Source: Flavobacterium sp. HSC-32F16 (lineage in GTDB: Bacteria; Bacteroidota; Bacteroidia; Flavobacteriales; Flavobacteriaceae). From it: a stretch of DNA of 64,000 nucleotides. The DNA is taken from assembly GCF_024171645.1 (NCBI RefSeq), contig NZ_JALKAC010000003.1:248001-312000 (forward strand), written 5' to 3'. The position numbers and the translations under genes are program-made. The notes below the pieces were generated by a model that saw nothing but the letters and a program-made list of their open reading frames with translations, had not been told where the DNA came from and did no database searches. Below, piece by piece: positions 1 through 8,812 of the stretch. Position 1 is the first letter of the stretch; each line of letters begins with the position of its first letter.

Positions 1-780
1 ATTGAAAATAAAATAAACAATGCCAGTGATATGGAAAACCAGCTTGAAAATTATTACAATTATGCCCACCTATGTGGGTTTCAGGTTGATTCCATTCTGT
101 ATATAACCCTGCATAGCAATAAGAACGCGCCTTGGACAGACAATATTGAACTTAATTCGAAGATCCTCAATATCAGCGCATTTAAAAACAATGATGACTT
201 ATGTCAGGGATGGCTTGAGAAATGTTATGAAATGGCAGCAGACGAACACTCGCGCTCATTTATTTTCCAATACTTAAAACTAATTAAACATTTATCACAG
301 CACGGAATGGACAGAGAGATTAAAGAAGACTTTTATAAGATAGTAAGCAGCGCTGAGGGTTATCAAAAAGCGAAAGCGGTAGCCTCACTGGTAGCAGGAT
401 TGGACCAGTACCGCACAGACCTTTTGGTTGAAAAAATAAACGGGGACTATGCCCCTTTTAAAAAAATCTACAGGTACCGTCCCAACCATCAGCTCTTCGA
501 GAGGTATCACGATAATGATATTCTTTTCAAAGTCGATGTGCAGCTTCTCTCGGGCGGCAATGCCCAGATTGATTTCTGGAATCCCGACCAGCCCCACGAA
601 ATCCAGAAACATAATGTGTCTGAAAAGCTTAAATCCTTAGGCCTTTATGACGATTTTGAACATGGCGGCGCAGGAGGAGGAATGTATAGATATTTTGATT
701 CAGGCAAGATAGGCTCTATTGAAGAGGTGGATAAGGAGCTTTTCTATTATCTAATGGCTTTTTTCAAAAAACTCAGATGA
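1..780 (+). CDS. PD-(D/E)XK nuclease-superfamily protein, 5' end outside window
   Basis: The reading frame is open from base 1 and the first in-window Met is at base 31, so the true start lies upstream and only the C-terminal part is seen. The first residues read IENKINNASDMENQLENYY, which matches the E-x-K core and following helix of the PDDEXK_4-like group (ENKI, then an acidic/Asp residue and QL..YY). The metal-binding Asp and N-terminal half are therefore missing from view. No signal peptide or membrane segment is present in the visible part. The stop codon overlaps the ATG of the next gene (ATGA at 777-780), suggesting translational coupling to the AbiC-like protein. A nuclease or sensor partner in a phage-defence pair is inferred from this coupling. 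It could instead be an inactive member, because the N-terminal catalytic residues cannot be checked. Confidence 0.6.
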   Translation: MENKINNASDMENQLENYYNYAHLCGFQVDSILYITLHSNKNAPWTDNIELNSKILNISAFKNNDDLCQGWLEKCYEMAADEHSRSFIFQYLKLIKHLSQHGMDREIKEDFYKIVSSAEGYQKAKAVASLVAGLDQYRTDLLVEKINGDYAPFKKIYRYRPNHQLFERYHDNDILFKVDVQLLSGGNAQIDFWNPDQPHEIQKHNVSEKLKSLGLYDDFEHGGAGGGMYRYFDSGKIGSIEEVDKELFYYLMAFFKKLR

Positions 781-1883
781 GAAAGCCCTCTGCATATTCG
801 CTTCTAAACACCTTAATTGATATGAAAAAAGCTACAGCACAAAAACAGCAGGTAAAAACATTTGACAGCCAGTTTTATCTGGTTTTTATTCCATTCTTAA
901 TCTTTATCTTCATTATTGTAACGTGTTTCCCTTACTGGTTTACAAGGCCAAACTTCAGCGGGATCGACTTTACTGACAAGGGCGAGATTGGAGACACAAT
1001 CGGAGGTATTACAGGCCCATTTATAGCCATTGCCGGTGCTGTTCTGACCTTCTTTGCCTTCTGGGTGCAATTCAAGGCAAATGAGCAGCAGAAGCTGGAC
1101 CTTAAAACAGAACGCTTTGAAAATAAATTCTACGAGCTTCTTTCCCTGCATAAGTCCAACGTCTCAGAAGCCGTAATTGGCAACCTTGACGGCAGGCGCT
1201 CCTTTACGGCCATGTTTTATGAACTCAGGCTCAGCTATCATGTTGTGCAGCATATAAAAGAAAAAAAACTTAAATCGAATAAATTAAGAAAAGAAATCAA
1301 AAAAATAAAAGAAATTGATGTTCTGGAGTTTGCCTACATGATTTTCTTTTACGGCATCGGGCCCAACTCCGAAAAACATTTTGAACCAGGCCTTACAAAG
1401 ATTCATAAAGAGTTATTTGTCGATATCAAAAGCTTTATTGAGAAAGAGATTCATAAACCGTATGAAAGATTTCTCAAAAAGCGCCCGGATGCAAAATACT
1501 ATATGTTTAAAAAAATAGATACAGAAGTAGAGTTGTACTTTTATCCCTTTGACGGGCATGTCAGCAAATTATCTCATTATTACAGACATCTATTCCAGAC
1601 AGCACGCTTTGTCGTGGATCAGGAATTCTTAGACCATCACCAAAAATACAGCTATTTAAAAACACTCCGGGCACAGCTTAGCAATTTCGAACAGCTGCTG
1701 CTTTATTATAATGCAGCTTCATGGTTTGAGGACCAATGGAAAGACTTGTTCATTGAGTACCGTATGATCAAGAACATTCCAATCCCTCTGGCTGATTTTG
1801 GCACACCTCCCGAAATCCGCTACAAAACCGAAATTGAACAATACCAGGCAAAAGGCATCAAACTCTTTGAATGGAACAAATAA
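777..1883 (+). CDS. Putative AbiC-like phage abortive infection membrane protein
   Basis: 368 residues. Two hydrophobic segments lie near residues 33-55 and 78-97, the second within GDTIGGITGPFIAIAGAVL, followed by a charged region beginning QFKANEQQ...RFENKFYELLSLHKSN and a C-terminal HYYRHLFQTARFV motif. This order (G-D-x-x-G-G loop, LTF.AF..Q, FE..F..LL..H, then HYYRHL) is that of the putative phage abortive infection family putAbiC. The protein should sit in the inner membrane with a large cytoplasmic C-terminal domain; its killing mechanism is not known. The start at 777 is favoured by the ATGA overlap with the preceding nuclease-like gene; a second Met at residue 16 is an alternative. 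A convergent gene follows across a short hairpin. Family assignment is from memory of the motif pattern. Confidence 0.7.
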   Translation: MRKPSAYSLLNTLIDMKKATAQKQQVKTFDSQFYLVFIPFLIFIFIIVTCFPYWFTRPNFSGIDFTDKGEIGDTIGGITGPFIAIAGAVLTFFAFWVQFKANEQQKLDLKTERFENKFYELLSLHKSNVSEAVIGNLDGRRSFTAMFYELRLSYHVVQHIKEKKLKSNKLRKEIKKIKEIDVLEFAYMIFFYGIGPNSEKHFEPGLTKIHKELFVDIKSFIEKEIHKPYERFLKKRPDAKYYMFKKIDTEVELYFYPFDGHVSKLSHYYRHLFQTARFVVDQEFLDHHQKYSYLKTLRAQLSNFEQLLLYYNAASWFEDQWKDLFIEYRMIKNIPIPLADFGTPPEIRYKTEIEQYQAKGIKLFEWNK

Positions 1884-1885
1884 AT

Positions 1886-1923
1886 ATAGTGCATAAAAAG
1901 ATGCCTTGGCCTGTCTGCACTAT
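1886..1923. terminator. Short bidirectional terminator hairpin
   Basis: ATAGTGCA (1886-1893) pairs perfectly with TGCACTAT (1916-1923) and is followed by CCTATTTTTTT on the + strand. It lies between the convergent AbiC-like gene and the nuclease-vWA gene and overlaps the latter's stop codon. Confidence 0.5.
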
Positions 1924-3851
1924 CCTATTTTTTTGAACTCAGCTTTGCCGTTACTGTAAATCAGGCAGCATCCGGCTGTTACTCTCTTTTGTACGCACTC
2001 TATATAGCCCTGCTTGTCTGTTATAATCATGCTCTTGGGGCTGTTTTTGGGAACAAGCTTATCAAAACGGGTATCGCCACTGAATTCCATTGCCGTCAGT
2101 TCCTTTAAAGCGCTTGGATCCGGGCTATTCCATTCTTTGCGAAGTTCTGTGTTGACAGCCGCTATTTTTTTTAGCCCGCCTTTAATGGCCCGCCCGCAGA
2201 GCATTGCCACCAAAAAGGCTCTGTAGGCTTGGTTATTGAGAGAGCCCGAGATGTCAACAAATATCTCATCAATCTCAGAACTCAAAAATAAGGCCTGCTG
2301 TTGCGCATCAAGATAATCTCTCACATCGGCATTTTCCTGTTCCGGTTTTGAAATTAATGCTGAAAGCCTTTCTGTAAGCTTGTAGGCATTATCGCCGTCC
2401 GGTCTGATCTTTCCCATGTAGATACTCCTCTGGGGAAATACAAGCGGCAGATGTTTGCTCACAGGGCCATAGTTTGCCAAAACTATAAGGGCATTTGGCA
2501 GTGCCACTGCGTAGTCATTCAAAGCCTCAAGAAAATTTTTTCTGCTGGTTGACTTATGCTGTTTGACCTCCACAGCCGCAATATGCTTTTCAGGTGAAGC
2601 CACACTTCCTGCGGGCAGAATTCTATAATCAGGCTGGACAGCCTCTTTTCTCTTCTCGCTGCTTGGATTCTCCAGCGGACTTCTCACCTCGCACCACAAT
2701 TCCAGAATTTCGTCCCTAGTTTCAATGGATAAAATGTGGGCCTGCTTGAAACCAAGGGCAAGCCTTCCTTCTTGATGATGAAGCTCGACCTGGCAGCCCT
2801 CAAAAGCCTTATCTATTCTTGTGAGTATCCATGTTGAATACAATTCATGGCGTTTGCGCCATACTGGAAGGCTCAACAGGTTGAGGAGTTCCTTCACCGA
2901 TTTTTTCTCTTTTATAGTGACGGTATTTTTGCCAAGAGATGAAACAATTTTTTTCAAATCATTGCAAAGAAGGTTCAACTGCATTTTGCGGTTCCCATCG
3001 TGCATCTTTTTAATTTCCTGTACCCTGCCGAATAGTCTTCCTAAAAAAAACTCAGGCCAATAGTCCTGGGCCTGCTGGCGAAGCAGTTTTACATCATTCA
3101 GCACATTTTTGTCCCGGTCAGTTTCTCCCCTCCCACCGGCAGCATTTTCAAGGTCATCAAGCGTATGTCCATACTGGCGGCAGGAATTGACAAAAGAATG
3201 CCAGATATCCATCAGAACTGCCAGATAATGGTCTAGTTCATCATGCCCCGTAACAGGCGCTCCAACATCGGGTTTATTGAAAACCGCTGTCCTTCCATTC
3301 GGCCGGTGTGCCCTCATCCAGTCTCTGGCTAAAGCATTTTCAATAGTTATTCCACTATCATACGTTAGTATCCGGTTCAGTTTGCTTATCTGGTTGGCGG
3401 TAATTTCATAAACCGTCAGCTCCCGCTCTAAAACCTGAAAGTGATGCAGCGTCTGGCGGAAATGCTCCAAATTAAACCCAACATCGCTGAGCTCCTTATC
3501 AAAATTAAACTGGATTTTAATATTCTCTGCGGAGTACTTTGCCTGATATTTCTCAAAAAAAGCGCAGACCTCAACCATCATCAGGCTGTAGGGTTGAAAG
3601 GCCTTAAGCAGGACCTGAAGAAATGCTTCTGTACTGACCCCGCCAGCCACAAGGTTTTCTTCCACACTGCCATAAGTGCTCTTTATGCCCAGCAACGAAT
3701 AAAGGTTTAGATCTGGATCCTTGGAATTGAAGATCTCCTTGTCGTAATATTTGGTATCAACACCTGCGCCCTGCTCAAGAAAACGCCAAAGCTGGGCTGC
3801 ATCTTTAATTATGGTCTGTTCTGTTTTCGGATCAATATTTTTCTTACTCAT
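1920..3851 (-). CDS. PD-(D/E)XK nuclease-like and vWA (MIDAS) fusion protein
   Basis: 643 residues, no signal peptide or membrane segment. The first 350 residues are helical and not recognised. A nuclease-like core follows: PD at 407-408 and E428-V-K430, with a downstream helix and the strand ALIVLANYG. The C-terminal 120 residues carry all three metal-ion-dependent adhesion site motifs of a von Willebrand A domain: D533-I-S535-G-S537, T594 in SGDTRFD and D612 in IITD. That is good visual evidence for a vWA fold. The gene lies 111 bp downstream of the Septu-like HNH gene on the same strand, so it may be a third member of that operon or have its own promoter in the gap. Bacterial vWA proteins often work with MoxR-type ATPases; none is adjacent. 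Function as a defence protein is inferred from location only. Confidence 0.6.
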   Translation of the reverse strand: MSKKNIDPKTEQTIIKDAAQLWRFLEQGAGVDTKYYDKEIFNSKDPDLNLYSLLGIKSTYGSVEENLVAGGVSTEAFLQVLLKAFQPYSLMMVEVCAFFEKYQAKYSAENIKIQFNFDKELSDVGFNLEHFRQTLHHFQVLERELTVYEITANQISKLNRILTYDSGITIENALARDWMRAHRPNGRTAVFNKPDVGAPVTGHDELDHYLAVLMDIWHSFVNSCRQYGHTLDDLENAAGGRGETDRDKNVLNDVKLLRQQAQDYWPEFFLGRLFGRVQEIKKMHDGNRKMQLNLLCNDLKKIVSSLGKNTVTIKEKKSVKELLNLLSLPVWRKRHELYSTWILTRIDKAFEGCQVELHHQEGRLALGFKQAHILSIETRDEILELWCEVRSPLENPSSEKRKEAVQPDYRILPAGSVASPEKHIAAVEVKQHKSTSRKNFLEALNDYAVALPNALIVLANYGPVSKHLPLVFPQRSIYMGKIRPDGDNAYKLTERLSALISKPEQENADVRDYLDAQQQALFLSSEIDEIFVDISGSLNNQAYRAFLVAMLCGRAIKGGLKKIAAVNTELRKEWNSPDPSALKELTAMEFSGDTRFDKLVPKNSPKSMIITDKQGYIECVQKRVTAGCCLIYSNGKAEFKKIG

Positions 3852-3962
3852 TTACCAAATCGAATTTAATTGCTTGTATTTTTTTCTCACTCAGGCGCCC
3901 CAAACCAAATGTTTAATTGGTTATACAGTGATATTGTAGATGGTGGTTAAAAATCCCTAAAA

Positions 3963-5171
3963 TCAATATACTATCATTTTCTTTATAAAATCAGCTTCCT
4001 TCTCACTGCACTCCCGAATATAAGAGTCATGAATATCCCTGATAAATTTCGATTTATCTTCTAATGGAAAGTCCTCGGGATCAAAGCGTGTCTCCAGTTC
4101 CTCATAATACCAGTCTTTATACATCTGTTCGTCATAGCTGTCTTGCATTTCATTGTAATAAATATGAAGCGACTTAAGTCCATTTACACGTTTATCTACG
4201 ATATTGAGCACTTTTTGTGCCTTGGCTATTTGATCTGAGTATTTTTCTTCTAATTTAAATACATTGATATTTCCCTTTTCAAATCTTTTACTGCTTGTAT
4301 CGGTGCAGTCTCCAAAAATCTGCTTATAGTGGTCAGATCCTGGTCCACAGTTAGCATTATATTTTACTTCAATCCCCGTCACTTTTATCCCATTCTTTAC
4401 AGGACTGAAAAACATCCTCTCGCCAAAGCCGTCCACATAAGGATTCAAATGAAATTCCTTGGTAAATTCAATCTCTCCCTTATTATCAGCTCCATTGCAT
4501 TCTTTGCCGCAGGGCACAAGGTTGTACATGCACAAAGCCAGCATGGGAAATTTTGCCTGGCAGAAATAGTGGTCCAGCACATGCCCTTCAGCTGTCCCAT
4601 TTTTTCCTTTCGTATACTTTGCATTCTCCTTGTTGCAGTAGGGGCAGGAATGGACAAAATTATGGGTCCTGAAAAAGGTTTTTGCAGCACCTGAAAGCTC
4701 ACCATAATCATAAGAAATAGCATAAGAGAGTATTTTGATCTCCATTTCATCAAATCTGCTTTTCAGCGATTCATTGAGATCGTAAAGGTCAGCAGCAGGA
4801 CACAAAAGCATCTCTTTGAGCTTTTCTGCATTATTTTTTTCCAGCTCGACCAGATAGTCCAGCAACCCCTGGATTTTATATTGTTTTAATTTATTTCGGC
4901 TGCCACGATACTTGTCTATAGTATCCAGATAATTTGCTTCATGGAAAGAGTCTTTCTTGCCATGTCTCTTTTTTGCCTCGATCAGCAGTATTATCTTTTT
5001 TGTAATGATCTGGTAGCTCCTTATTCCATTATTTTTGGTAATCCTTGAGCTTCCCAGGATGTGCTCAAGAGACAGTTTAAGATGACCTATCCTTTTGAGA
5101 AAAGGTGCCAACATTGCTTTAATATAATCATCCTCCCTGTCAGAAGGGTCTTTAATTGTTATCTTTATCAT
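3963..5171 (-). CDS. HNH endonuclease-like protein, PtuB-like (Septu)
   Basis: 402 residues. Zinc-finger HNH signature: CPYC at 176-179, a central LDHY with His201, NLVPCGKECN with Asn217 and Cys221/Cys225. Charged helices surround it, and no membrane segment is seen. The start codon overlaps the end of the upstream ATPase gene by 20 bp, so the two are translationally coupled. An ATPase with inserted coiled coil followed by an HNH protein is the arrangement of Septu (PtuA-PtuB). PtuB would be the nuclease that cuts DNA or RNA when released or activated by the ATPase. The protein is longer than the PtuB proteins I recall, with about 150 extra N-terminal residues, so another ATPase-HNH family remains possible. 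Confidence 0.65.
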   Translation of the reverse strand: MIKITIKDPSDREDDYIKAMLAPFLKRIGHLKLSLEHILGSSRITKNNGIRSYQIITKKIILLIEAKKRHGKKDSFHEANYLDTIDKYRGSRNKLKQYKIQGLLDYLVELEKNNAEKLKEMLLCPAADLYDLNESLKSRFDEMEIKILSYAISYDYGELSGAAKTFFRTHNFVHSCPYCNKENAKYTKGKNGTAEGHVLDHYFCQAKFPMLALCMYNLVPCGKECNGADNKGEIEFTKEFHLNPYVDGFGERMFFSPVKNGIKVTGIEVKYNANCGPGSDHYKQIFGDCTDTSSKRFEKGNINVFKLEEKYSDQIAKAQKVLNIVDKRVNGLKSLHIYYNEMQDSYDEQMYKDWYYEELETRFDPEDFPLEDKSKFIRDIHDSYIRECSEKEADFIKKMIVY

Positions 5172-7275
5172 GGGATTTTTTGAAGGTTCTAAGACTGGTT
5201 CTCAAATAGGGGTCGCCAATAAGCTCGATAAATTGATCATCCCGGTCTAAAGGATTAGATTGGTTTATTCTTTTGATGAGCGAGATGATCTGATCAGAGG
5301 CAAAATCACCTATCAGAGTATCCTCTAGAAAAAAATTATCTGCAAGCAGATCATTTATATTGGCAGCAAATGTCTCTCCCTTATTGGCCTTAACCACTGA
5401 TCTTCCTTGGCTGTTGCGCTCCAAAAGAAGCACATTGCTGGCTGGTATATCCGAGAGAATAAAAGGGGAATGCGTCAGGATACAGATATTGACAGCTCTT
5501 ATCCCACTGGACTCCTTTAGATTTTCAAGTGAACTGATAAGATTTTTGACCAGAGCCCTCTGCATCTGTGGATGATAGTACAGCTCTACTTCGTCCAGCA
5601 CGATATTCACATTGGAATATACAGCCCTTGCAGAGAACGTCGTTGCTTTTTTTGCCTCTTGTCCCTTAGGATGTATCGACTCGATATTGTATAGATGATA
5701 AAGTATGGTGTTTAAATTAAAAATCGACTGCTGCTCTCCTGAACTCATATCACTAAGTTTGATATTAGGGCTTTTTGTTTTGGTGTCCATAAATTCAAAG
5801 TCAATATTGAAAAAACCAGGAAGTGCAAACTTGATAATATCCTCAGGTTTTGCATGATCAGCCTCCTCTCCAAAAAGTTTCAGATAGTCCTTGAATTCCT
5901 CCGGCATGAGTGAAATTGGTCCATATCCTTTGGATTTGTTCCAGATTTTATCGTGTGAATCTGTATTGGCGAATTTCAAAAAGTTAAGCGTCCCGTCAAT
6001 CTTTCGCATTACATGGCTATTATCGGTAAAGATGTTGCTTTCCGAGTTCAGCTCATCTCTGTACTCCTTGTCTTTTAAAAAATCATAATTTTCATAAATT
6101 TTTGAAATTTTCTTCTTGAGATACCCAAAGGCTACAGCACCATAACTGCCTTTTCGGGAATGAAGATCTATTGCCGCCCTTTTTTGCGCAACCTCCAAAG
6201 TAAGCGGATCGATATGTCCCAATGCCGGACCATTCTTGGGCGTAAAAATATACTTGGTAACCCTGTATCTTTCAAGCAGCAGATTATCATCTCCATGCAT
6301 CAGGTCATAAGCCAAGGTTGAAAGAAGGCGCTCGCGGGAGAGCTTTAGCTCATCGTTGATATTGAAATTCCCATCATGACGCATCGGATTGATAACCACA
6401 GGGGTCCTGTACCCGTCGTTTTTATGAAAGAGCTTGTTGATCCAGTGTCCAAGGTTTTTTGAATTCAGGCTGTGATGTGAGTAATTAAGGCTTATGGTGT
6501 AAAAAAAGTCATTCAGACTGAACTCTTCCAGCGGAAATTTCCCAACATCTGATTGCTGGTCAAACCTGAAATGTTCCACCACTCCGCCTCTGCAGAGCAG
6601 TTCCCTGACTTCTCCCTCTGTCTCATAAAGCACTGAAACCTTAAATGATTTGTCAAGGAGCGCTTCTTTTGCTTTTTCCTTTTGAATCTCATTGTTAAGA
6701 TCAGAAATTCTGTTAAGCAGCTGCGAAGCTGTATGTCTGTATACTTGAGAGAGAGAAGAATAACGCCTCGAATTGATTTTCAGCTCATTTTCACGAATAA
6801 TCTCGAAGATGTAGGCTTCAAGATTTTCTATCTCTTTTACTTTTTCTTTGTCTATTTTCTCAAATCCATGAAGCTTTGCCGTAAGAATCAGGGACAAGCG
6901 GTGTTGTTCAGCTTTGTCTCTTTGATGTTGAAGGTAGCCCCATGCCTTATTAAGAAGGGCATTTTCTCCAGCTGATGGACGTGTAGCAGTTAAATAGACA
7001 ACATAATAAAAAAGTTCAAAAATTGTGCTCTTTCCAGATCCGTTCTTTCCCGCTACAGCTGAAATATTAAGCTTGATGCCATTGCTCAATTTATATAAAT
7101 CATTTATTCCCTGATGCCTGTCATTTTTAGTTACTTGTGTGATTTTTTCTTTTCCTACTGTTTTAATATCGTACTGGTGATAGAATTGAAAAGGCTTTCC
7201 CAAAGTAAGGCTTTTTGAAAAAGTGCCACTGCAGCCCTTAAGCGGTGTGATGGCGATTAATTTGAAATCATTCAT
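5152..7275 (-). CDS. AAA/ABC-type ATPase, PtuA-like (Septu)
   Basis: 707 residues. Walker A GKNGSGKST at 76-84, ABC signature SSGEQQ at 511-516, Walker B NIVLDEVEL at about 557-565, and an H-loop-like THSPF at 601-605. The ATPase halves are separated by roughly 400 residues containing charged helices (about 105-205) and other sequence. This is the SMC/RecF-like layout of the ATPase of Septu and related systems (OLD, RloC, Gabija-type). No Toprim domain is evident at the C terminus, which argues against OLD/GajA. The overlap with the HNH gene favours PtuA. It should bind and hydrolyse ATP, sense infection and control the nuclease partner. The start is the first Met of the frame; a region without genes lies upstream (7276-7431). 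Confidence 0.7.
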   Translation of the reverse strand: MNDFKLIAITPLKGCSGTFSKSLTLGKPFQFYHQYDIKTVGKEKITQVTKNDRHQGINDLYKLSNGIKLNISAVAGKNGSGKSTIFELFYYVVYLTATRPSAGENALLNKAWGYLQHQRDKAEQHRLSLILTAKLHGFEKIDKEKVKEIENLEAYIFEIIRENELKINSRRYSSLSQVYRHTASQLLNRISDLNNEIQKEKAKEALLDKSFKVSVLYETEGEVRELLCRGGVVEHFRFDQQSDVGKFPLEEFSLNDFFYTISLNYSHHSLNSKNLGHWINKLFHKNDGYRTPVVINPMRHDGNFNINDELKLSRERLLSTLAYDLMHGDDNLLLERYRVTKYIFTPKNGPALGHIDPLTLEVAQKRAAIDLHSRKGSYGAVAFGYLKKKISKIYENYDFLKDKEYRDELNSESNIFTDNSHVMRKIDGTLNFLKFANTDSHDKIWNKSKGYGPISLMPEEFKDYLKLFGEEADHAKPEDIIKFALPGFFNIDFEFMDTKTKSPNIKLSDMSSGEQQSIFNLNTILYHLYNIESIHPKGQEAKKATTFSARAVYSNVNIVLDEVELYYHPQMQRALVKNLISSLENLKESSGIRAVNICILTHSPFILSDIPASNVLLLERNSQGRSVVKANKGETFAANINDLLADNFFLEDTLIGDFASDQIISLIKRINQSNPLDRDDQFIELIGDPYLRTSLRTFKKSHDKDNN

Positions 7276-7431
7276 AATTCAGTATTGATGCTGTTTGTAA
7301 ATATATAGCTAAATTTTTACAATGCTTTTTTCGAAGAAAAATAATTAGGCAAAAACTGCCCGATAAATCTGAGTAGAAAAAGCATTGAAAGACAGTTTTT
7401 TATTATAAGCATACTTTTCGAGCAGCTTTGT

Positions 7432-7620
7432 TTTTTGACAACCATAAATAGATCCCGATCCCAGATTATACTACTGATCCAGAATAATATGGATGTAAAT
7501 GAAGTTGCTTATCTGATCGGATACAAGCATACAAATTTTACGGCTGTCTTTAAAAAACATTTTGGAGCGACAAATGGTAAATTAAGAATTCATGATAATC
7601 AAAGACGATTCATTATATAA
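7432..7620 (+). pseudogene. AraC-family regulator, C-terminal HTH fragment
   Basis: The translation contains NMDVNEVAYLIGYKHTNF and TAVFKKHFGATNGKLR, which match the second helix-turn-helix and the FKKHFG..P...R signature of AraC/XylS regulators. Only about 45 residues of the roughly 100-residue DNA-binding domain remain, with no ATG start (the frame opens with TTG) and no sensor domain. It is best read as a relic left by an insertion or deletion beside the defence genes. Confidence 0.65.
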
Positions 7621-7639
7621 TTCACGAGCAGATACAACC

Positions 7640-8812
7640 CTAAAACCGATTAAGAGCCTGCTCTATTCTAACAGCTTTCTCCCCTTTACAATATGGTATT
7701 TTACAAATGGGACTGTAATAGCAGTTCCCATTAAATTTGTAATCAACTTCTCCAGAGACTAAAATACCTATTACTTTATTGGTTAGAAAATTAAATACCG
7801 GAGAGCCTGAATTCCCTTGAAAACTGTCCAGAGAAGTGTAATAATACAGCCAGTTAGAGCTGTCTTCTACCCTTGCATTAACCGCCACCTTGAGAGGCAG
7901 TCCCGAGGGATGGCCAATCATGTAGATTTCTGTATCTTTTGCTGCTGCTTTTACGGAATCTTCCCATTCCAGAGCAGGCCTGTCAAAATTTCTATCAACT
8001 GAAAATTCAGCCACATCAAGCTCATCTGATTTATGGATAATTTTTTTTGGATAAAATATATTCCTCGATTCAAAAAAGCTTTCCACCATTCCGTCTGCCT
8101 GAACTGTCCTATATCCAAAAATTATAATATAGTCTGAAATCGGCCTCTCCAATACGTGAAGGGCAGTAATCATTGTATTATTCGAATAAATAAAAGCAGT
8201 TCCAACACCAGCAACGGACTGGCTGCAAAAAGACTCTGATGGGCATAAATTATATACACCACCAAGAGTCTGCGAAACATCTAGGGCAAAAATACCTTTG
8301 GAAACTTCTTGCAGTTTTTCCTTTTCTATGATCATAGCTACAGATTCGCTTTTCTGAAAAATCGAAAACTGCCAGTCAATATCAGGTCTCATCTGAAAAA
8401 GCTCAATTCTGCTGTCGTACTGCGACGGTCCGCTTAATCTTTTTCTACTGAACAAATCTTCACTAGGATCCTGTATTTCCCTAAAAGGAACTAAATTGAA
8501 ACCCTCTAAATCAGACTCTACGAGCCCCTCTCTACTCTCAATTTTTTTCATGCTCTGTACTGATTCCTGATACCAGCTCCTATTTATTTCATCCAGTTTT
8601 AACTCTCCTGCACCCTCTTTGTATGGGATTTTTTGGTTAAAATCACGTAAATTCTCAAGAGTAGGATTGACTTTCATCAATGATCTATCAAATCTGATTT
8701 TTTCCTTAGTCAGTTCTTCATGCTTTTGCATCAGTCTGGAACTGGTCGTGTCAGTCTGGGCGTAAAATGCCACGCAGATAAAAAAAAATAAAATGCCGAA
8801 AATAAATTTCAT
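7640..8812 (-). CDS. Secreted trypsin-like serine protease
   Basis: 390 residues. The N terminus MKFIFGILFFFICVAFYAQ is a signal peptide. After about 190 residues without recognised domain comes a chymotrypsin-fold protease with all three catalytic residues visible: His219 in TALHV, Asp266 in ELDVAEF and Ser335 in GNSGSP. Four Cys between 190 and 370 could form disulfides. It should act in the periplasm or outside the cell. The start codon directly follows the stop codon of the 954-residue exported protein upstream, so the two are co-transcribed and probably functional partners. Cleavage of the partner, or of incoming or envelope proteins, is possible but unproven. The position among mobile-element cargo suggests a fitness or antagonism trait rather than housekeeping. 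Confidence 0.8.
   Translation of the reverse strand: MKFIFGILFFFICVAFYAQTDTTSSRLMQKHEELTKEKIRFDRSLMKVNPTLENLRDFNQKIPYKEGAGELKLDEINRSWYQESVQSMKKIESREGLVESDLEGFNLVPFREIQDPSEDLFSRKRLSGPSQYDSRIELFQMRPDIDWQFSIFQKSESVAMIIEKEKLQEVSKGIFALDVSQTLGGVYNLCPSESFCSQSVAGVGTAFIYSNNTMITALHVLERPISDYIIIFGYRTVQADGMVESFFESRNIFYPKKIIHKSDELDVAEFSVDRNFDRPALEWEDSVKAAAKDTEIYMIGHPSGLPLKVAVNARVEDSSNWLYYYTSLDSFQGNSGSPVFNFLTNKVIGILVSGEVDYKFNGNCYYSPICKIPYCKGEKAVRIEQALNRF

Noticed and set aside
5152..7275. OLD or Gabija-type nuclease
   Set aside because: No C-terminal Toprim motif is seen and the neighbour is an HNH protein.
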